Shown here piece by piece: positions 18,390-26,153 of a DNA stretch of 32,583 nucleotides. The stretch lies in the NCBI GenBank assembly GCA_004562395.1, contig SFQY01000015.1, positions 1-32,583 on the forward strand. Direction: 5' to 3'. The translations under genes were made by a program, and so were the position numbers. The notes below the pieces were generated by a model. It was not told the origin of the DNA. It did not search any database and worked only from the letters and a program-made list of their open reading frames with translations. Numbering within the stretch: position 1 is the first letter of the stretch; each line of letters begins with the position of its first letter. This stretch comes from a bacterium (lineage in GTDB: Bacteria; Bacillota; Clostridia; Oscillospirales; Oscillospiraceae).

Positions 18390-19499
18390 TCAGCCGTTTT
18401 TGATTCTCACGGGCAGAACCATATAGGCAAAATCATACTTGTCTTCTACGGGGGTCAGGACGATGGGGCTCAGGCCGTTGGTCAGCTCCAGCGTAACCTC
18501 CTCGCTGGGGATCACCCGCAGGGCGTCGGCCAGGTAGCGGACATTGAAGCCGATTTCCAGATCCTTGCCGTCTCCGGCCAGGGAGCAGCGGTCCTCGGCG
18601 GCGCCGATGGTTGTATTGGTACGCATCATCAGCTCCTGATTGCTGAAGGTGCAGCGCACGGGACTCTTGTATTTTTCGGAAACGATCAGGCCCACCCGTT
18701 CCACGGAGGACATGAGGTCCGAAACATGGGCCACCAGCTTGATGGGACAGTTGGTGGGAACCACCTTCCGCCAGTCCAGGAACTCTCCCTCCAGAAGACG
18801 GCAGACCAGGGTGGCGTTGCCCATCTGGAACAGAATGTGCTTGGAGCCCAGGGTGAAGGAGGCATCCTCGTCGGAATCGGTGACGATTTTCTCCACTTCC
18901 TTCAGTCCGGCGGCGGGGACCACGAAGTTCAGCTCCCGCTGGGTACTCTCCTCCGGATGGAAGGTCCGACGGGCCAGACGGAAGCCGTCCACAGCCACGG
19001 TGGTGATGGAGTCGTTGGTCACTTCAAATTTGACGCCGGTGTGAATGGGACGGCCCTGATTCTCGGACACGGCAAAAATGGTGCCGGAGATCAGCTCCTT
19101 TAACCGGCTCTGGGGAATGTGGATGGGACGGCCGTCGTTGACATCCGGCAGCTCCGGGTAATCCTCGGCGGATTCAGCGGAGATGGTGAAGGAGGCATAG
19201 CCGGCCCGGATGGAGACCTTGTAGGCCTCGTCCACCACTACGGTGACGGGACCCTCAGGAAGGCGCCGGATGATATCGCCGAAAAGCTTGGCAGGGAGGA
19301 TGCAGTCGCCGGGGTCGGTGACCTCCGCGTCGATGTCATAGGTGATGGCGGTTTCCATATTGTAGCCGGTGAGGCTCAGGCCCATGCCGGCCCGGCAGAG
19401 GATGCCCTCGATGACGGAAAGGCTGCTTTTCTGAGCCACAGTCCGTCCCGCGATATTCAGGCCAGATACCAACATGCTTTTTTCACAGGTAAAACGCAT
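18390..19499 (-). CDS. dnaN: DNA polymerase III sliding clamp (beta subunit)
   Basis: A 369-residue ring-forming clamp that tethers polymerase to DNA. It has three homologous clamp folds of about 120 residues, starting MRFTCEKSML and ending with the conserved FAYMVLPVRI-type C-terminus. I set the start at 19499, preceded by AAAGGAA; an upstream in-frame Met at 19526 lacks a site. It is separated from dnaA by a 357-base gap full of DnaA boxes. Confidence 0.97.
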   Translation of the reverse strand: MRFTCEKSMLVSGLNIAGRTVAQKSSLSVIEGILCRAGMGLSLTGYNMETAITYDIDAEVTDPGDCILPAKLFGDIIRRLPEGPVTVVVDEAYKVSIRAGYASFTISAESAEDYPELPDVNDGRPIHIPQSRLKELISGTIFAVSENQGRPIHTGVKFEVTNDSITTVAVDGFRLARRTFHPEESTQRELNFVVPAAGLKEVEKIVTDSDEDASFTLGSKHILFQMGNATLVCRLLEGEFLDWRKVVPTNCPIKLVAHVSDLMSSVERVGLIVSEKYKSPVRCTFSNQELMMRTNTTIGAAEDRCSLAGDGKDLEIGFNVRYLADALRVIPSEEVTLELTNGLSPIVLTPVEDKYDFAYMVLPVRIKNG

Positions 19500-19579
19500 A
19501 GTCAGGTTCCTTTCTTGACAAATCATTTCAGAAAGATATCTCTTTCATAATATAAGGCAGTCGTAACAGAGGTAGAGGA

Positions 19580-19780
19580 AATTTATGTGGAAAAGTGGAA
19601 TTCAGCTTAGAGAGGCAACGTATTTTTATCCACAGGCCAATGTGGAGGAAGCAGAAGTTTTCAACAGGGGCTGTGGAAGAGAAAAACAGGTCGAATTTTT
19701 CCACAGCTTTCTTTTCCACATTCCACAGACCCTGTGGAAAAAATTTTGAAAAAAAAGAGGAAGAGATAAGAAAGGGAAGA
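19580..19780. other. Probable oriC: DnaA-box cluster and AT-rich segment between dnaA and dnaN
   Basis: At least seven DnaA-box-like nonamers occur in about 160 bp: TGTGGAAAA (19586, 19733), a perfect TTATCCACA (19626-19634), TGTGGAGGA (19641), TGTGGAAGA (19672) and TTTTCCACA (19697, 19712). TTCCACAG/CTGTGGAA form a hairpin at 19721-19739. Next to it is an A-rich run (about 19738-19780) suited to unwinding. The whole 19500-19856 gap holds this plus a GAAAGA/TCTTTC hairpin (19531-19546) by the dnaN start. Placement between dnaA and dnaN is typical of clostridial origins. Confidence 0.85.
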
Positions 19781-19788
19781 TGAAAACC

Positions 19789-19858
19789 GATTCTGATATC
19801 GATGAGGGGTTTTCTGTTTTGAAGCAATTCAGATTTCGTAATCTCTCATATCAGAATC
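19789..19858. repeat. Perfect 11-bp inverted repeat at the 3' end of dnaA
   Basis: GATTCTGATAT (19789-19799) and ATATCAGAATC (19848-19858) are perfect reverse complements 48 bases apart. The second overlaps the dnaA stop codon. It may be a protein site or mRNA 3' structure at the edge of oriC. Confidence 0.5.
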
Positions 19859-21170
19859 AAAGGCAGCTGTTTATGTTGGCGGTGATGTCGCGGATGTTGT
19901 TCTGGGTGTTGGTATCCCCGTTTTTCAGAGCGACTTCGACCTTCCGGATGGCATATAATACCGTCGAATGATCCCGGGCGAATTCCTTGCCGATGTCCGG
20001 CAGGGACAGATTGGTGAGCTTGCGGATCAGGTACATGGCCACCTGGCGGGCTTCGGCGGTTCCCTTGTTTTTCTGAACGCCCCGCAGCACCGTCTCGTCC
20101 ACGTTGTAGAATTTGCAGACCTGGCTGATGATGAGGCTGGGAGTGGGCAGGGCATTGCCCTCGGATTTGAACATGTCGTCAATGGCCCGGGAGATGTTGG
20201 GCAGGTCCAGGGGCATGTTGTTCAGATCCCGGTAGGCCAGGATCTTTTTGACGGTACCTTCGATCTGACGGACGTTGCTGGTGATGTTGATGGCAATGTA
20301 ATTGCAGACCTCGTCATCCAGGTTCAGTCCCAGTTGCTTGGCCTTGTTCTTGATAATGGCCATACGGGTCTCGTAGTCCGGGGGATTGATGTCCGCGGTA
20401 AGGCCCCACAGGAACCGGCTGCGCAGCCGCTCCTCCAGAGTCAGCATGTCGTCGGGTTTGCGGTCGCTGGTCAGAACGATCTGCTTGTGTTCCTCATAGA
20501 GCTTATTGAAGGTATGGAAGAATTCCTCCTGGGTGGATTCCTTGCCGGCGATGAACTGGATATCATCCACCAGGAACAGGTCCGCCTCCCGGTATTTGGA
20601 GCGGAATTCGATGTTTTTGCCGTTTTTGATGGCGTCGATCAGCTCGTTGGTGAACTGGTCGCCCTTGATATAGACGATATTGGCATTGGGGTTTTCCTTA
20701 CGGATGCCGTTGGCGATGGCGTAGAGCAGATGGGTCTTGCCCACGCCGGGAGGGCCGTAGAGGAACAGGGGGTTGTAGACCTGCCCCGGATTCTTGGTCA
20801 CCGCGATGGCGGCGGAATGGGCAAAGCGATTGGAGGGGCCAACCACGAAGTTGTCAAAGGTAAACTGGGGGTTGAAGTCCATGGTGGCGGAGGACTTGCC
20901 CTTGGCCTTCCGGGCATTCAGCTCCTCGTCGCCGAAGACCAAAAGCTTTGCGTCGGAATTGAAGACTTCCTTCAGGGCGTCCTGAATGTAATCGGTGCAG
21001 CGGCGGCGGATGATCTCCCGGCGGAAATCCGAGGGGGAGTATAGAATCAGATTCGTCTCGTTCAGCTCCACCACCTCAGCGTCGTCAAACCAGGCCGAGA
21101 CGGTGACGGCCCCCAGACGCTCTTCCATATAGCTGAGGACCTTGGCCCAGACGTAGGCGGATGAATACAT
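19857..21170 (-). CDS. dnaA: Chromosomal replication initiator DnaA
   Basis: A 437-residue AAA+ initiator. Domain I spans about 1-80, followed by a short linker. The AAA+ core has Walker A YGPPGVGKTH (138-147), Walker B LFLVDDIQF (198-206) and sensor SDRKPDD. Domain IV carries the DNA-binding signature ARDHSTVLYAIRKV. The start at 21170 follows AAAGGAG; longer frames lack a site. Its neighbours (dnaN, yaaA, recF, gyrB) are classical, but rpmH/rnpA are not upstream; instead a YitT gene diverges from it. Confidence 0.98.
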   Translation of the reverse strand: MYSSAYVWAKVLSYMEERLGAVTVSAWFDDAEVVELNETNLILYSPSDFRREIIRRRCTDYIQDALKEVFNSDAKLLVFGDEELNARKAKGKSSATMDFNPQFTFDNFVVGPSNRFAHSAAIAVTKNPGQVYNPLFLYGPPGVGKTHLLYAIANGIRKENPNANIVYIKGDQFTNELIDAIKNGKNIEFRSKYREADLFLVDDIQFIAGKESTQEEFFHTFNKLYEEHKQIVLTSDRKPDDMLTLEERLRSRFLWGLTADINPPDYETRMAIIKNKAKQLGLNLDDEVCNYIAINITSNVRQIEGTVKKILAYRDLNNMPLDLPNISRAIDDMFKSEGNALPTPSLIISQVCKFYNVDETVLRGVQKNKGTAEARQVAMYLIRKLTNLSLPDIGKEFARDHSTVLYAIRKVEVALKNGDTNTQNNIRDITANINSCL

Positions 21171-21251
21171 AGCGCGGCTCCTTTCCTGTCTTTCTGCAAG
21201 CGGAAAAAGAGCTTGCTTCCGGCAATTTTTCCGCATAATACTTCACCCTAA

Positions 21252-21280
21252 ATTTTATCACATTTTCATAAAAAATACAA
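21252..21280 (-). promoter_or_regulatory. sigma-A type promoter of dnaA
   Basis: On the minus strand TTGTAT (21275-21280) and TAAAAT (21252-21257) are 17 bases apart, about 82 bases upstream of the dnaA start. No consensus DnaA box is seen upstream of dnaA. The 21171-21552 gap also holds the yitT-type promoter and five ACCGG-plus-A-run motifs (21333, 21437, 21469, 21508, 21520). Confidence 0.6.
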
Positions 21281-21465
21281 GGTTTTTTTGGGAAAAGGAA
21301 TTGGATTTTGTGACAAAATTTCCATCATTTGAACCGGAAAAAACGGTCGATTTTTTTCGGTGGTTCCCTTGGAAAAATACATCTATTTTTTGGGGGCGGA
21401 CACCCTCCGCATTGTGCCGCAATCCCCCTGCGCAGGACCGGGAAAAATTCGTCACTTTTTGCGCC

Positions 21466-21494
21466 TTGACCGGGTAAAAAAGCTATGTTAAAAT
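21466..21494 (+). promoter_or_regulatory. sigma-A type promoter of the YitT-family gene
   Basis: TTGACC (21466-21471) and TAAAAT (21489-21494) are 17 bases apart, 58 bases upstream of the gene start. Confidence 0.65.
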
Positions 21495-21552
21495 TTACTA
21501 TCAAAGAACCGGAAAAAATACCGGAAAATGTTCTTTTTTCAGGAGAGAATTC

Positions 21553-22473
21553 ATGGCTAATCTGAAAAAGGTATGGACCTATTTCGTCATCGCCTTTGTG
21601 GCAATGCTGGCGGCGCTGAACTACGAGTTGTTTGTGTTCCCCAACCAGTTTGCTCCCTCCGGCATCAACGGCATCTGCACCATGATCCAGTACGTCACCG
21701 GTATCCGGGTGGGCTACCTGAGTCTGCTGATCAACGTGCCTCTGGCTGTCTGGTGCTATGTGGAGGTCAGCAAGCCCGTGGCCATCCGCAGCATGGTATA
21801 CGTGGTGGTGTTTTCCCTGGGGCTGCTGGTTCTGGAACGGGTGGACCTTTCCTTCCTGGCCTATTCCACGGAAAACGGCACCAGCAAGATCCTGGGACCC
21901 CTGGTAGCCGGTGTGATCCAGGGCTATGTTTACTCCATTCTGGTAAAGGCCAGCGCCTATACCGGCGGTATGGATTTCGTCACCGCCGTGATCCATAAGC
22001 GCTTCCCCAACAAGCCCTTCTTCGGCATGAGCTTTACTCTGAATTCCTGCATCGCTGCCGGAAGCTTCTTTGTTTACGGCTATCAGATGGAGCCGGTGAT
22101 CCTGTGCATCCTGTACTGCTTCATGACCACCACCGTGGGAGACCGGCTGATGAAGTCCGGCCGGGAGGCCATTTCCTTTGAGATCATCACCGAGTACCCC
22201 GAGGAGATCTCCCGGGAGCTTATCGAGAAACTCCACCATTCCGCCACCCTGATTCCTGCCAAGGGCATGTACTCCGGCAAGGAGACCAACATTCTGCTGT
22301 GCGTGGTGAACAAAACCCAGGCCGCGGCTGTCTGCTCCATCATTCACCGGTATCCCCACACCTTTGCCATCGTGGATCCCGTCAGCGAGATTCTGGGCAA
22401 CTTCAAGCATCTGAACAGCTCCGGCAAGGAGGTCCCTGAGGTCCTGGACGCCGGAGACCGGAAGACGCTGTGA
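21553..22473 (+). CDS. YitT-family membrane protein with DUF2179 domain
   Basis: A 306-residue protein with about five hydrophobic segments in residues 8-200, including the family run NYELFVFPNQFAPSGINGI and KASAYTGGMDF. The soluble C-terminal DUF2179-type domain (about 210-295) contains YSGKETNILLCVVNK. YitT proteins are widespread in Firmicutes; their transport role is not established, so no substrate is proposed. SD AGGAGAG precedes the ATG. It diverges from dnaA and is followed 67 bases later by guaB. Confidence 0.88.
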   Translation: MANLKKVWTYFVIAFVAMLAALNYELFVFPNQFAPSGINGICTMIQYVTGIRVGYLSLLINVPLAVWCYVEVSKPVAIRSMVYVVVFSLGLLVLERVDLSFLAYSTENGTSKILGPLVAGVIQGYVYSILVKASAYTGGMDFVTAVIHKRFPNKPFFGMSFTLNSCIAAGSFFVYGYQMEPVILCILYCFMTTTVGDRLMKSGREAISFEIITEYPEEISRELIEKLHHSATLIPAKGMYSGKETNILLCVVNKTQAAAVCSIIHRYPHTFAIVDPVSEILGNFKHLNSSGKEVPEVLDAGDRKTL

Positions 22474-22540
22474 TATGACCGGCGCCCTTTTCACAGTCGG
22501 ATAATTGCAATTTACATATTATATTTAGGAGGAAAAACCA

Positions 22541-24046
22541 ATGGCGTACTATTACCCGGAACCCAGCCACACCTTCAGCGAGTATCTCCTGATCCCCGGC
22601 TATACATCGGAAGACTGCGTTCCCGACCATGTCAGCCTGAAGACCCCCCTGGTCAAATTCCGCAAGGGTTTCGAGGAACCCGCCATTTCCCTGAACGTGC
22701 CCCTGACCTCCGCGGTGATGCAGTCCGTGTCCAACGACACCCTGGCCATTGCCCTGGCCAAGGAAGGCGGCATCAGCTTTATCTTCGGTTCTCAGACCAT
22801 TGAGAATCAGGCCGCCATGGTTGCCCGTGTCAAGGGCTACAAGGCCGGTTTCGTCACCTCCGCCTCCAACCTGACCCCCGACGCCACCCTGGCTGACGTG
22901 TTGGCTCTGAAGGCCAAAAACGGCTTCTCCACCGTGGCCATCACCGAGGACGGCACCCCCAACGGAAAGCTTCTGGGCATCGTCACCAGCCGGGACTACC
23001 GGGTTTCCCGGATGGAGCCCACCGCCAGGGTCCGGGACTTCATGACCCCCCGGGAAAAGCTGGTCACCGCCTCCAGAGAAACCACTCTGAAGCAGGCCAA
23101 CGACATTATCTGGGAGCATAAGCTCAACAGCCTGCCCATCGTGGACGAGAACGACCACCTGATGTACTTTGTCTTCCGGAAGGACTATGCCTCCCACAAG
23201 GAAAATCCCCTGGAGCTGCTGGACAGCGAGAAGCGCTATCTGGTGGGCGCGGGCATCAACACCCGGGACTACGCCACCCGGATCCCCGCCCTGCTGAAGG
23301 CCGGCGCCGACGTGCTGGTCATCGACTCCTCCGAGGGCTATACCTGCTGGCAGGAGAAGACCATCAAATGGGTCCGGGACAACTACGGCGACACCGTGAA
23401 GATCGGCGCCGGCAACGTGGTGGACCGGGACGGCTTCCTGTTCCTGGCCAAGGCCGGAGCGGACTTTGTCAAGGTTGGCATCGGCGGCGGCTCCATCTGC
23501 ATCACCCGGGAGACCAAGGGCATCGGCCGGGGCCAGGCCACGGCCCTGATCGAGGTGGCCGCGGCCCGGGACGAGTACTTCAAGGAGACCGGTATCTACG
23601 TGCCCATCTGCTCCGACGGCGGCATCGTCCACGACTACCACATGACTCTGGCTCTGGCCATGGGCGCGGACTTCCTGATGCTGGGCCGGTACTTCGCCCG
23701 GTTCGACGAGTCCCCCACCAACAAGGTCATGGTAAATGGCGCCTACATGAAGGAATACTGGGGCGAAGGCTCCAACCGCGCCCGGAACTGGCAGCGCTAC
23801 GACCTGGGCGGCTCCGCCAAGCTCAGCTTTGAAGAGGGCGTGGATTCCTACGTCACCTACGCCGGTCCCCTCCATGACAATGTGGAGGCCTCCCTCTACA
23901 AGGTCCGCTCCACCATGTGCAACGTGGGCGTGACCAACATCCCCGACCTGCAGCGGGACGCCAAGCTGACGCTGGTCTCCTCCGTGTCCATCGTAGAAGG
24001 CGGCGCCCACGACGTGACCCTGCGCTCCACCTCCACCGTGAAGTAA
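22541..24046 (+). CDS. guaB: IMP dehydrogenase
   Basis: A 501-residue enzyme oxidising IMP to XMP with NAD+, the committed step of GMP synthesis. The TIM-barrel catalytic domain is split by a CBS pair (about 112-220). The active-site loop reads VGIGGGSICITRE with Cys320 as nucleophile; the usual motif is GIGPGSxCxTR, so Pro is replaced by Gly and the residue after Cys differs. The IMP-binding DGG motif is present (SDGGIVHD) and a flap RYDLGG is near 430. A strong AGGAGG precedes the start. No guanine or other riboswitch fits in the 67-base gap upstream, and no convincing -35 was found there. Confidence 0.92.
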   Translation: MAYYYPEPSHTFSEYLLIPGYTSEDCVPDHVSLKTPLVKFRKGFEEPAISLNVPLTSAVMQSVSNDTLAIALAKEGGISFIFGSQTIENQAAMVARVKGYKAGFVTSASNLTPDATLADVLALKAKNGFSTVAITEDGTPNGKLLGIVTSRDYRVSRMEPTARVRDFMTPREKLVTASRETTLKQANDIIWEHKLNSLPIVDENDHLMYFVFRKDYASHKENPLELLDSEKRYLVGAGINTRDYATRIPALLKAGADVLVIDSSEGYTCWQEKTIKWVRDNYGDTVKIGAGNVVDRDGFLFLAKAGADFVKVGIGGGSICITRETKGIGRGQATALIEVAAARDEYFKETGIYVPICSDGGIVHDYHMTLALAMGADFLMLGRYFARFDESPTNKVMVNGAYMKEYWGEGSNRARNWQRYDLGGSAKLSFEEGVDSYVTYAGPLHDNVEASLYKVRSTMCNVGVTNIPDLQRDAKLTLVSSVSIVEGGAHDVTLRSTSTVK

Positions 24047-24061
24047 GAAAATCAAAAAATG

Positions 24062-24094
24062 AACTCCCGGCTGACACTCAGCCGGGAGTTTTTT
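24062..24094 (+). terminator. Terminator of guaB
   Basis: AACTCCCGGCTG (24062-24073) and CAGCCGGGAGTT (24079-24090) form a perfect 12-bp stem with an ACACT loop followed by a run of T. Half copies of this stem recur at 24781-24792 and 26282-26293, at the ends of the accessory cassette. Confidence 0.92.
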
Positions 24095-24148
24095 ATGGGT
24101 GAGATGATTTCTTTTATCTCTTTTAGTTCCGTAACACTGCTGACAGAT

Positions 24149-24496
24149 TTATTCTGTTGTTTTGTTTTTACGGAGTGATGCTTTTAAGCAGATCAGCGTA
24201 TCAGACAGAATCTTTGTTTCTGTTGGGTCACAATCTTCTATCAGCGTCGTAAGCCAATTATCACAAACCGGTTTTCCGGCCTTTATTTCTCTGCACAGCA
24301 ATTCATCGGCAGAGCAATCCAGAACATTCAGCAGTGTTACAAATACTTCAAAGCTGGGGACGGTTGTTCCACCTTCAATGTGACTCATGTGACTTGGTCC
24401 TATGCCGATCAGTTCAGAAAGCGTTTCCTGTGTAAAGCCCCGCTCTATTCTCTTTTGTTTGATCCTTTGCCCGATATCAGCATAGTCAATTGCCAT
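24149..24496 (-). CDS. XRE-family HTH transcription regulator
   Basis: A 115-residue protein with an N-terminal Cro/CI-type helix-turn-helix (about 5-64: IGQRIKQKRIERGFTQETLS, then IGIGPSHMSHIEGG) and a C-terminal helical tail of about 45 residues with LTTLIEDCDPTETKILSDTL. Base composition is much more AT-rich than the flanking core genes, indicating acquired DNA. Start is the ATG at 24496 after AGGAG; a GTG three codons upstream is too close to that site. It is divergent from a 55-residue microprotein gene and both start next to repeated palindromic operators, so autoregulation is likely. Related small XRE repressors lie in many clostridial islands; the target is unknown. Confidence 0.85.
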   Translation of the reverse strand: MAIDYADIGQRIKQKRIERGFTQETLSELIGIGPSHMSHIEGGTTVPSFEVFVTLLNVLDCSADELLCREIKAGKPVCDNWLTTLIEDCDPTETKILSDTLICLKASLRKNKTTE

Positions 24497-24516
24497 AGAA
24501 AACACTCCTGTACATT

Positions 24517-24579
24517 AATACAGATGTATTGTAAATACAGATAGAATGTGATAAAATAATTTAATAATACAGATGTATT
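24517..24579. promoter_or_regulatory. Repeated palindromic operators between the XRE gene and the microprotein gene
   Basis: AATACAGATGTATT occurs twice exactly (24517-24530 and 24566-24579); its arms AATACA and TGTATT are palindromic. A third, half site AATACAGATAG starts at 24534. The spacing suggests binding by the XRE dimer to control both divergent genes. Confidence 0.6.
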
Positions 24580-24603
24580 TTCAGTACAATAAGGAGGAAA
24601 AGA

Positions 24604-24771
24604 ATGTTGGAAACGAATGAAGCGTTTGACAGACAGCCGGAAATCCTTACACCCGGTAATCATGGTCTGTTTTGCCGCCATAACGGGGAAAATCCGGATT
24701 ATGAAATTGCTTGTGAAGAATGCGATTTTTTCTTGGACTGCTTCCCGGAATGGGAAGAATGGTATGATTGA
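24604..24771 (+). CDS. 55-residue acidic Cys-containing microprotein
   Basis: A short gene with a strong AAGGAGG site 8 bases before its ATG and a clear divergent operator region. The product begins MLETNEAFDRQPEILTPGNH and ends in an acidic, aromatic-rich tail with EWEEWYD. It has four cysteines (C24, C37, C40, C46) with a CxxC spacing (C37-C40), plus two histidines nearby, compatible with a small metal-binding knuckle. I do not recognise a family. Divergence from the XRE gene across shared operators suggests it is the repressor's regulated partner or an antirepressor-like accessory; this is inference. Confidence 0.6.
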   Translation: MLETNEAFDRQPEILTPGNHGLFCRHNGENPDYEIACEECDFFLDCFPEWEEWYD

Positions 24772-24816
24772 CGACAACAAAACTCCCGGCTGAGAGGCGG
24801 TGTTCATAAGACAGTT

Positions 24817-24860
24817 AACAGACACAGTAGTTTGCACTGCTGTGTCTGTTCTTGCGTTTT
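24817..24860 (+). terminator. Hairpin with T-rich tail upstream of the HIT gene
   Basis: AACAGACACAGTAG (24817-24830) pairs with CTGCTGTGTCTGTT (24837-24850), 14 bp with one G-T, loop TTTGCA, followed by CTTGCGTTTT. It probably ends the microprotein transcript. Confidence 0.65.
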
Positions 24861-24880
24861 ATCCTGTTCTGTGATAATAT
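24852..24880 (+). promoter_or_regulatory. Promoter of the HIT-family gene
   Basis: TTGCGT (24852-24857) and TAATAT (24875-24880) are 17 bases apart, about 40 bases before the gene start. It overlaps the preceding terminator tail. Confidence 0.45.
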
Positions 24881-24920
24881 GGAACAAAACAGACCTACAA
24901 ACCGGAATTTGGAGGCGTGA

Positions 24921-25379
24921 ATGATAGGCATGTGCGAATGGTGTGATTATCAAGAATACGAATGGCTACTGCATAAATCATTACATTGGTCTGTTTATTT
25001 AGCAGATGAACAGGATTATGTAGGCAGATGTATTTTGGTGTTGAACAGACATTGCGGAAGTCTTTCAGAGCTGGATATTTCTGAATGGATTGAATTGAAA
25101 ACCATTATTGATAGATTAGAATATATCTACAAGGAAGTATTAGGAGCTGAACTATGTAATTGGAGTTGTTTATTGAATAACTTTTACAAGGATGAAGCAC
25201 CAAATCCTCATTTGCATTTGCATGTGAGACCACGATATAAAAATGCAATTTTCATTAACAATCACGCATACATAGATACCGAATTTGCTCATCACTATGC
25301 TCTAAAAAAAGAGGTTCTACTACTCGATGATGATAAAAAAACCTTGTTTGCACGAATGAAGAAACATTTTATTGTGTAA
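24921..25379 (+). CDS. HIT-family protein (histidine triad)
   Basis: A 152-residue protein with the histidine triad NPHLHLHVRPR (His97, His99, His101), the nucleotide hydrolase or transferase active-site motif. Before it lie the HIT-like segments VYLADEQDYVGRCILVLNRH and an Asp/Glu-rich helix, giving an overall HIT fold. There is a CEWC pair at the N-terminus (C5, C8). Codon use is AT-rich and unlike the neighbouring core genes. SD GGAGG precedes the ATG at 24921; a second Met four codons in is possible. Inside the cassette, it converges on the Phd-Doc pair. Its substrate is unknown. Confidence 0.8.
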   Translation: MIGMCEWCDYQEYEWLLHKSLHWSVYLADEQDYVGRCILVLNRHCGSLSELDISEWIELKTIIDRLEYIYKEVLGAELCNWSCLLNNFYKDEAPNPHLHLHVRPRYKNAIFINNHAYIDTEFAHHYALKKEVLLLDDDKKTLFARMKKHFIV

Positions 25380-25404
25380 AAACCAGTTTGTCGAACAGCT
25401 AATG

Positions 25405-25441
25405 GCGCACTTCTACACGGGGTAGTCCCCGGTATGTGCGC
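25405..25441. other. GC-rich two-tier hairpin after the HIT gene
   Basis: Outer arms GCGCAC (25405-25410) and GTGCGC (25436-25441) enclose an inner stem CGGGG (25418-25422) and CCCCG (25427-25431) with TAGT loop. It is markedly GC-rich within AT-rich DNA. It could be a structured RNA or a recombination-related site. No known family recognised. Confidence 0.4.
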
Positions 25442-25454
25442 TCTGTGAGACGGA

Positions 25455-25490
25455 GCACCCCGGACGAAGGAATGTCCGGGGTGCTTTGCA
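25455..25490. terminator. Bidirectional terminator between the convergent HIT and doc genes
   Basis: GCACCCCGGAC (25455-25465) pairs perfectly with GTCCGGGGTGC (25474-25484), 11 bp, loop GAAGGAAT. The T run is short (TTT), so efficiency is uncertain. Confidence 0.6.
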
Positions 25491-25515
25491 TTACGATGTC
25501 CCAAGCGAAAAGTGT

Positions 25516-25893
25516 TTATTCAATATGGGTCTTCAGCCATTCCAGCAGCTGGCTGTCGTCCATCTCACCGGAGGCGACACGGAGAATCGCGGCAATCAAA
25601 TCATCATCCTCATAAGAAAGTGTAATGTTGTTGATGTCCAGAAACACCAGCATGGCATGGGTTCCAATGCGTTTATTGCCATCCAGAAAAGGGTGATTGT
25701 GAATAAGACCATAGCCAAGTCGAGCGGCTTTTTCAAGAACGGTCGGGTACAGTTCCTGTCCGCCAAAGGTTTGTAGCGGCGTGTTAATTGCGGACTCCAG
25801 CAGTCCCTCGTCCCGCAGTCCGTCCGCACCGCCAGACTGGGCAACCAGCATGGAGTGTAACATCAGAATTTGCCGTTTGCTGAGAACCCTCAT
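25516..25893 (-). CDS. doc: Fic/Doc-family toxin (death-on-curing)
   Basis: A 125-residue toxin of the Doc branch. The core motif NHPFLDGNKRIGTHAML (His67 onward) has the HPFxDGNKR form, with Lys in place of the second Gly of AMP-transferring Fic proteins, as in Doc, which phosphorylates EF-Tu. Upstream it has the typical GLRDEGLLESAINTPLQ helix. Its start overlaps the antitoxin stop by ATGA. It sits in the AT-rich cassette, convergent with the HIT gene. Function is inferred from family; the target here is not shown. Confidence 0.9.
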   Translation of the reverse strand: MRVLSKRQILMLHSMLVAQSGGADGLRDEGLLESAINTPLQTFGGQELYPTVLEKAARLGYGLIHNHPFLDGNKRIGTHAMLVFLDINNITLSYEDDDLIAAILRVASGEMDDSQLLEWLKTHIE

Positions 25894-26132
25894 TTTGCCA
25901 GTTCCTCATACACATGGGCATTGCGATGCATAAGCTTTGCGGATGAGAGAATGACGTCATCATCGGCTGCTGCCTGCATGGTGTCTGCCTGGTTAAATTC
26001 ATAGATAATATACCGCGGTGAATTATTTTTCATAATCACCACACTGCCGTATTGGTCAACCAGCCGGGCAACCTTTGAGAAATTTTGGTTGGCAACGGAA
26101 ATCGGAACAATGGTATTGGTATCAATATTCAT
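25890..26132 (-). CDS. phd: Phd/YefM-family antitoxin
   Basis: An 80-residue antitoxin: N-terminal DNA-binding Phd fold (VPISVANQNFSKVARLVDQY, then VVIMKNNSPRYIIYE), with a C-terminal acidic tail likely to bind and neutralise Doc. Its gene overlaps the toxin gene by 4 bases in the usual antitoxin-first order. SD AAGGAGG precedes the ATG. Such pairs autorepress their promoter; the promoter is at 26154-26182. Confidence 0.88.
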   Translation of the reverse strand: MNIDTNTIVPISVANQNFSKVARLVDQYGSVVIMKNNSPRYIIYEFNQADTMQAAADDDVILSSAKLMHRNAHVYEELAK

Positions 26133-26153
26133 TGAAATGCCTCCTTCATGATT

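Noticed and set aside
22474..22540. Purine riboswitch before guaB
   Set aside because: Only 67 bases are available and no purine aptamer core or terminator hairpin is seen.
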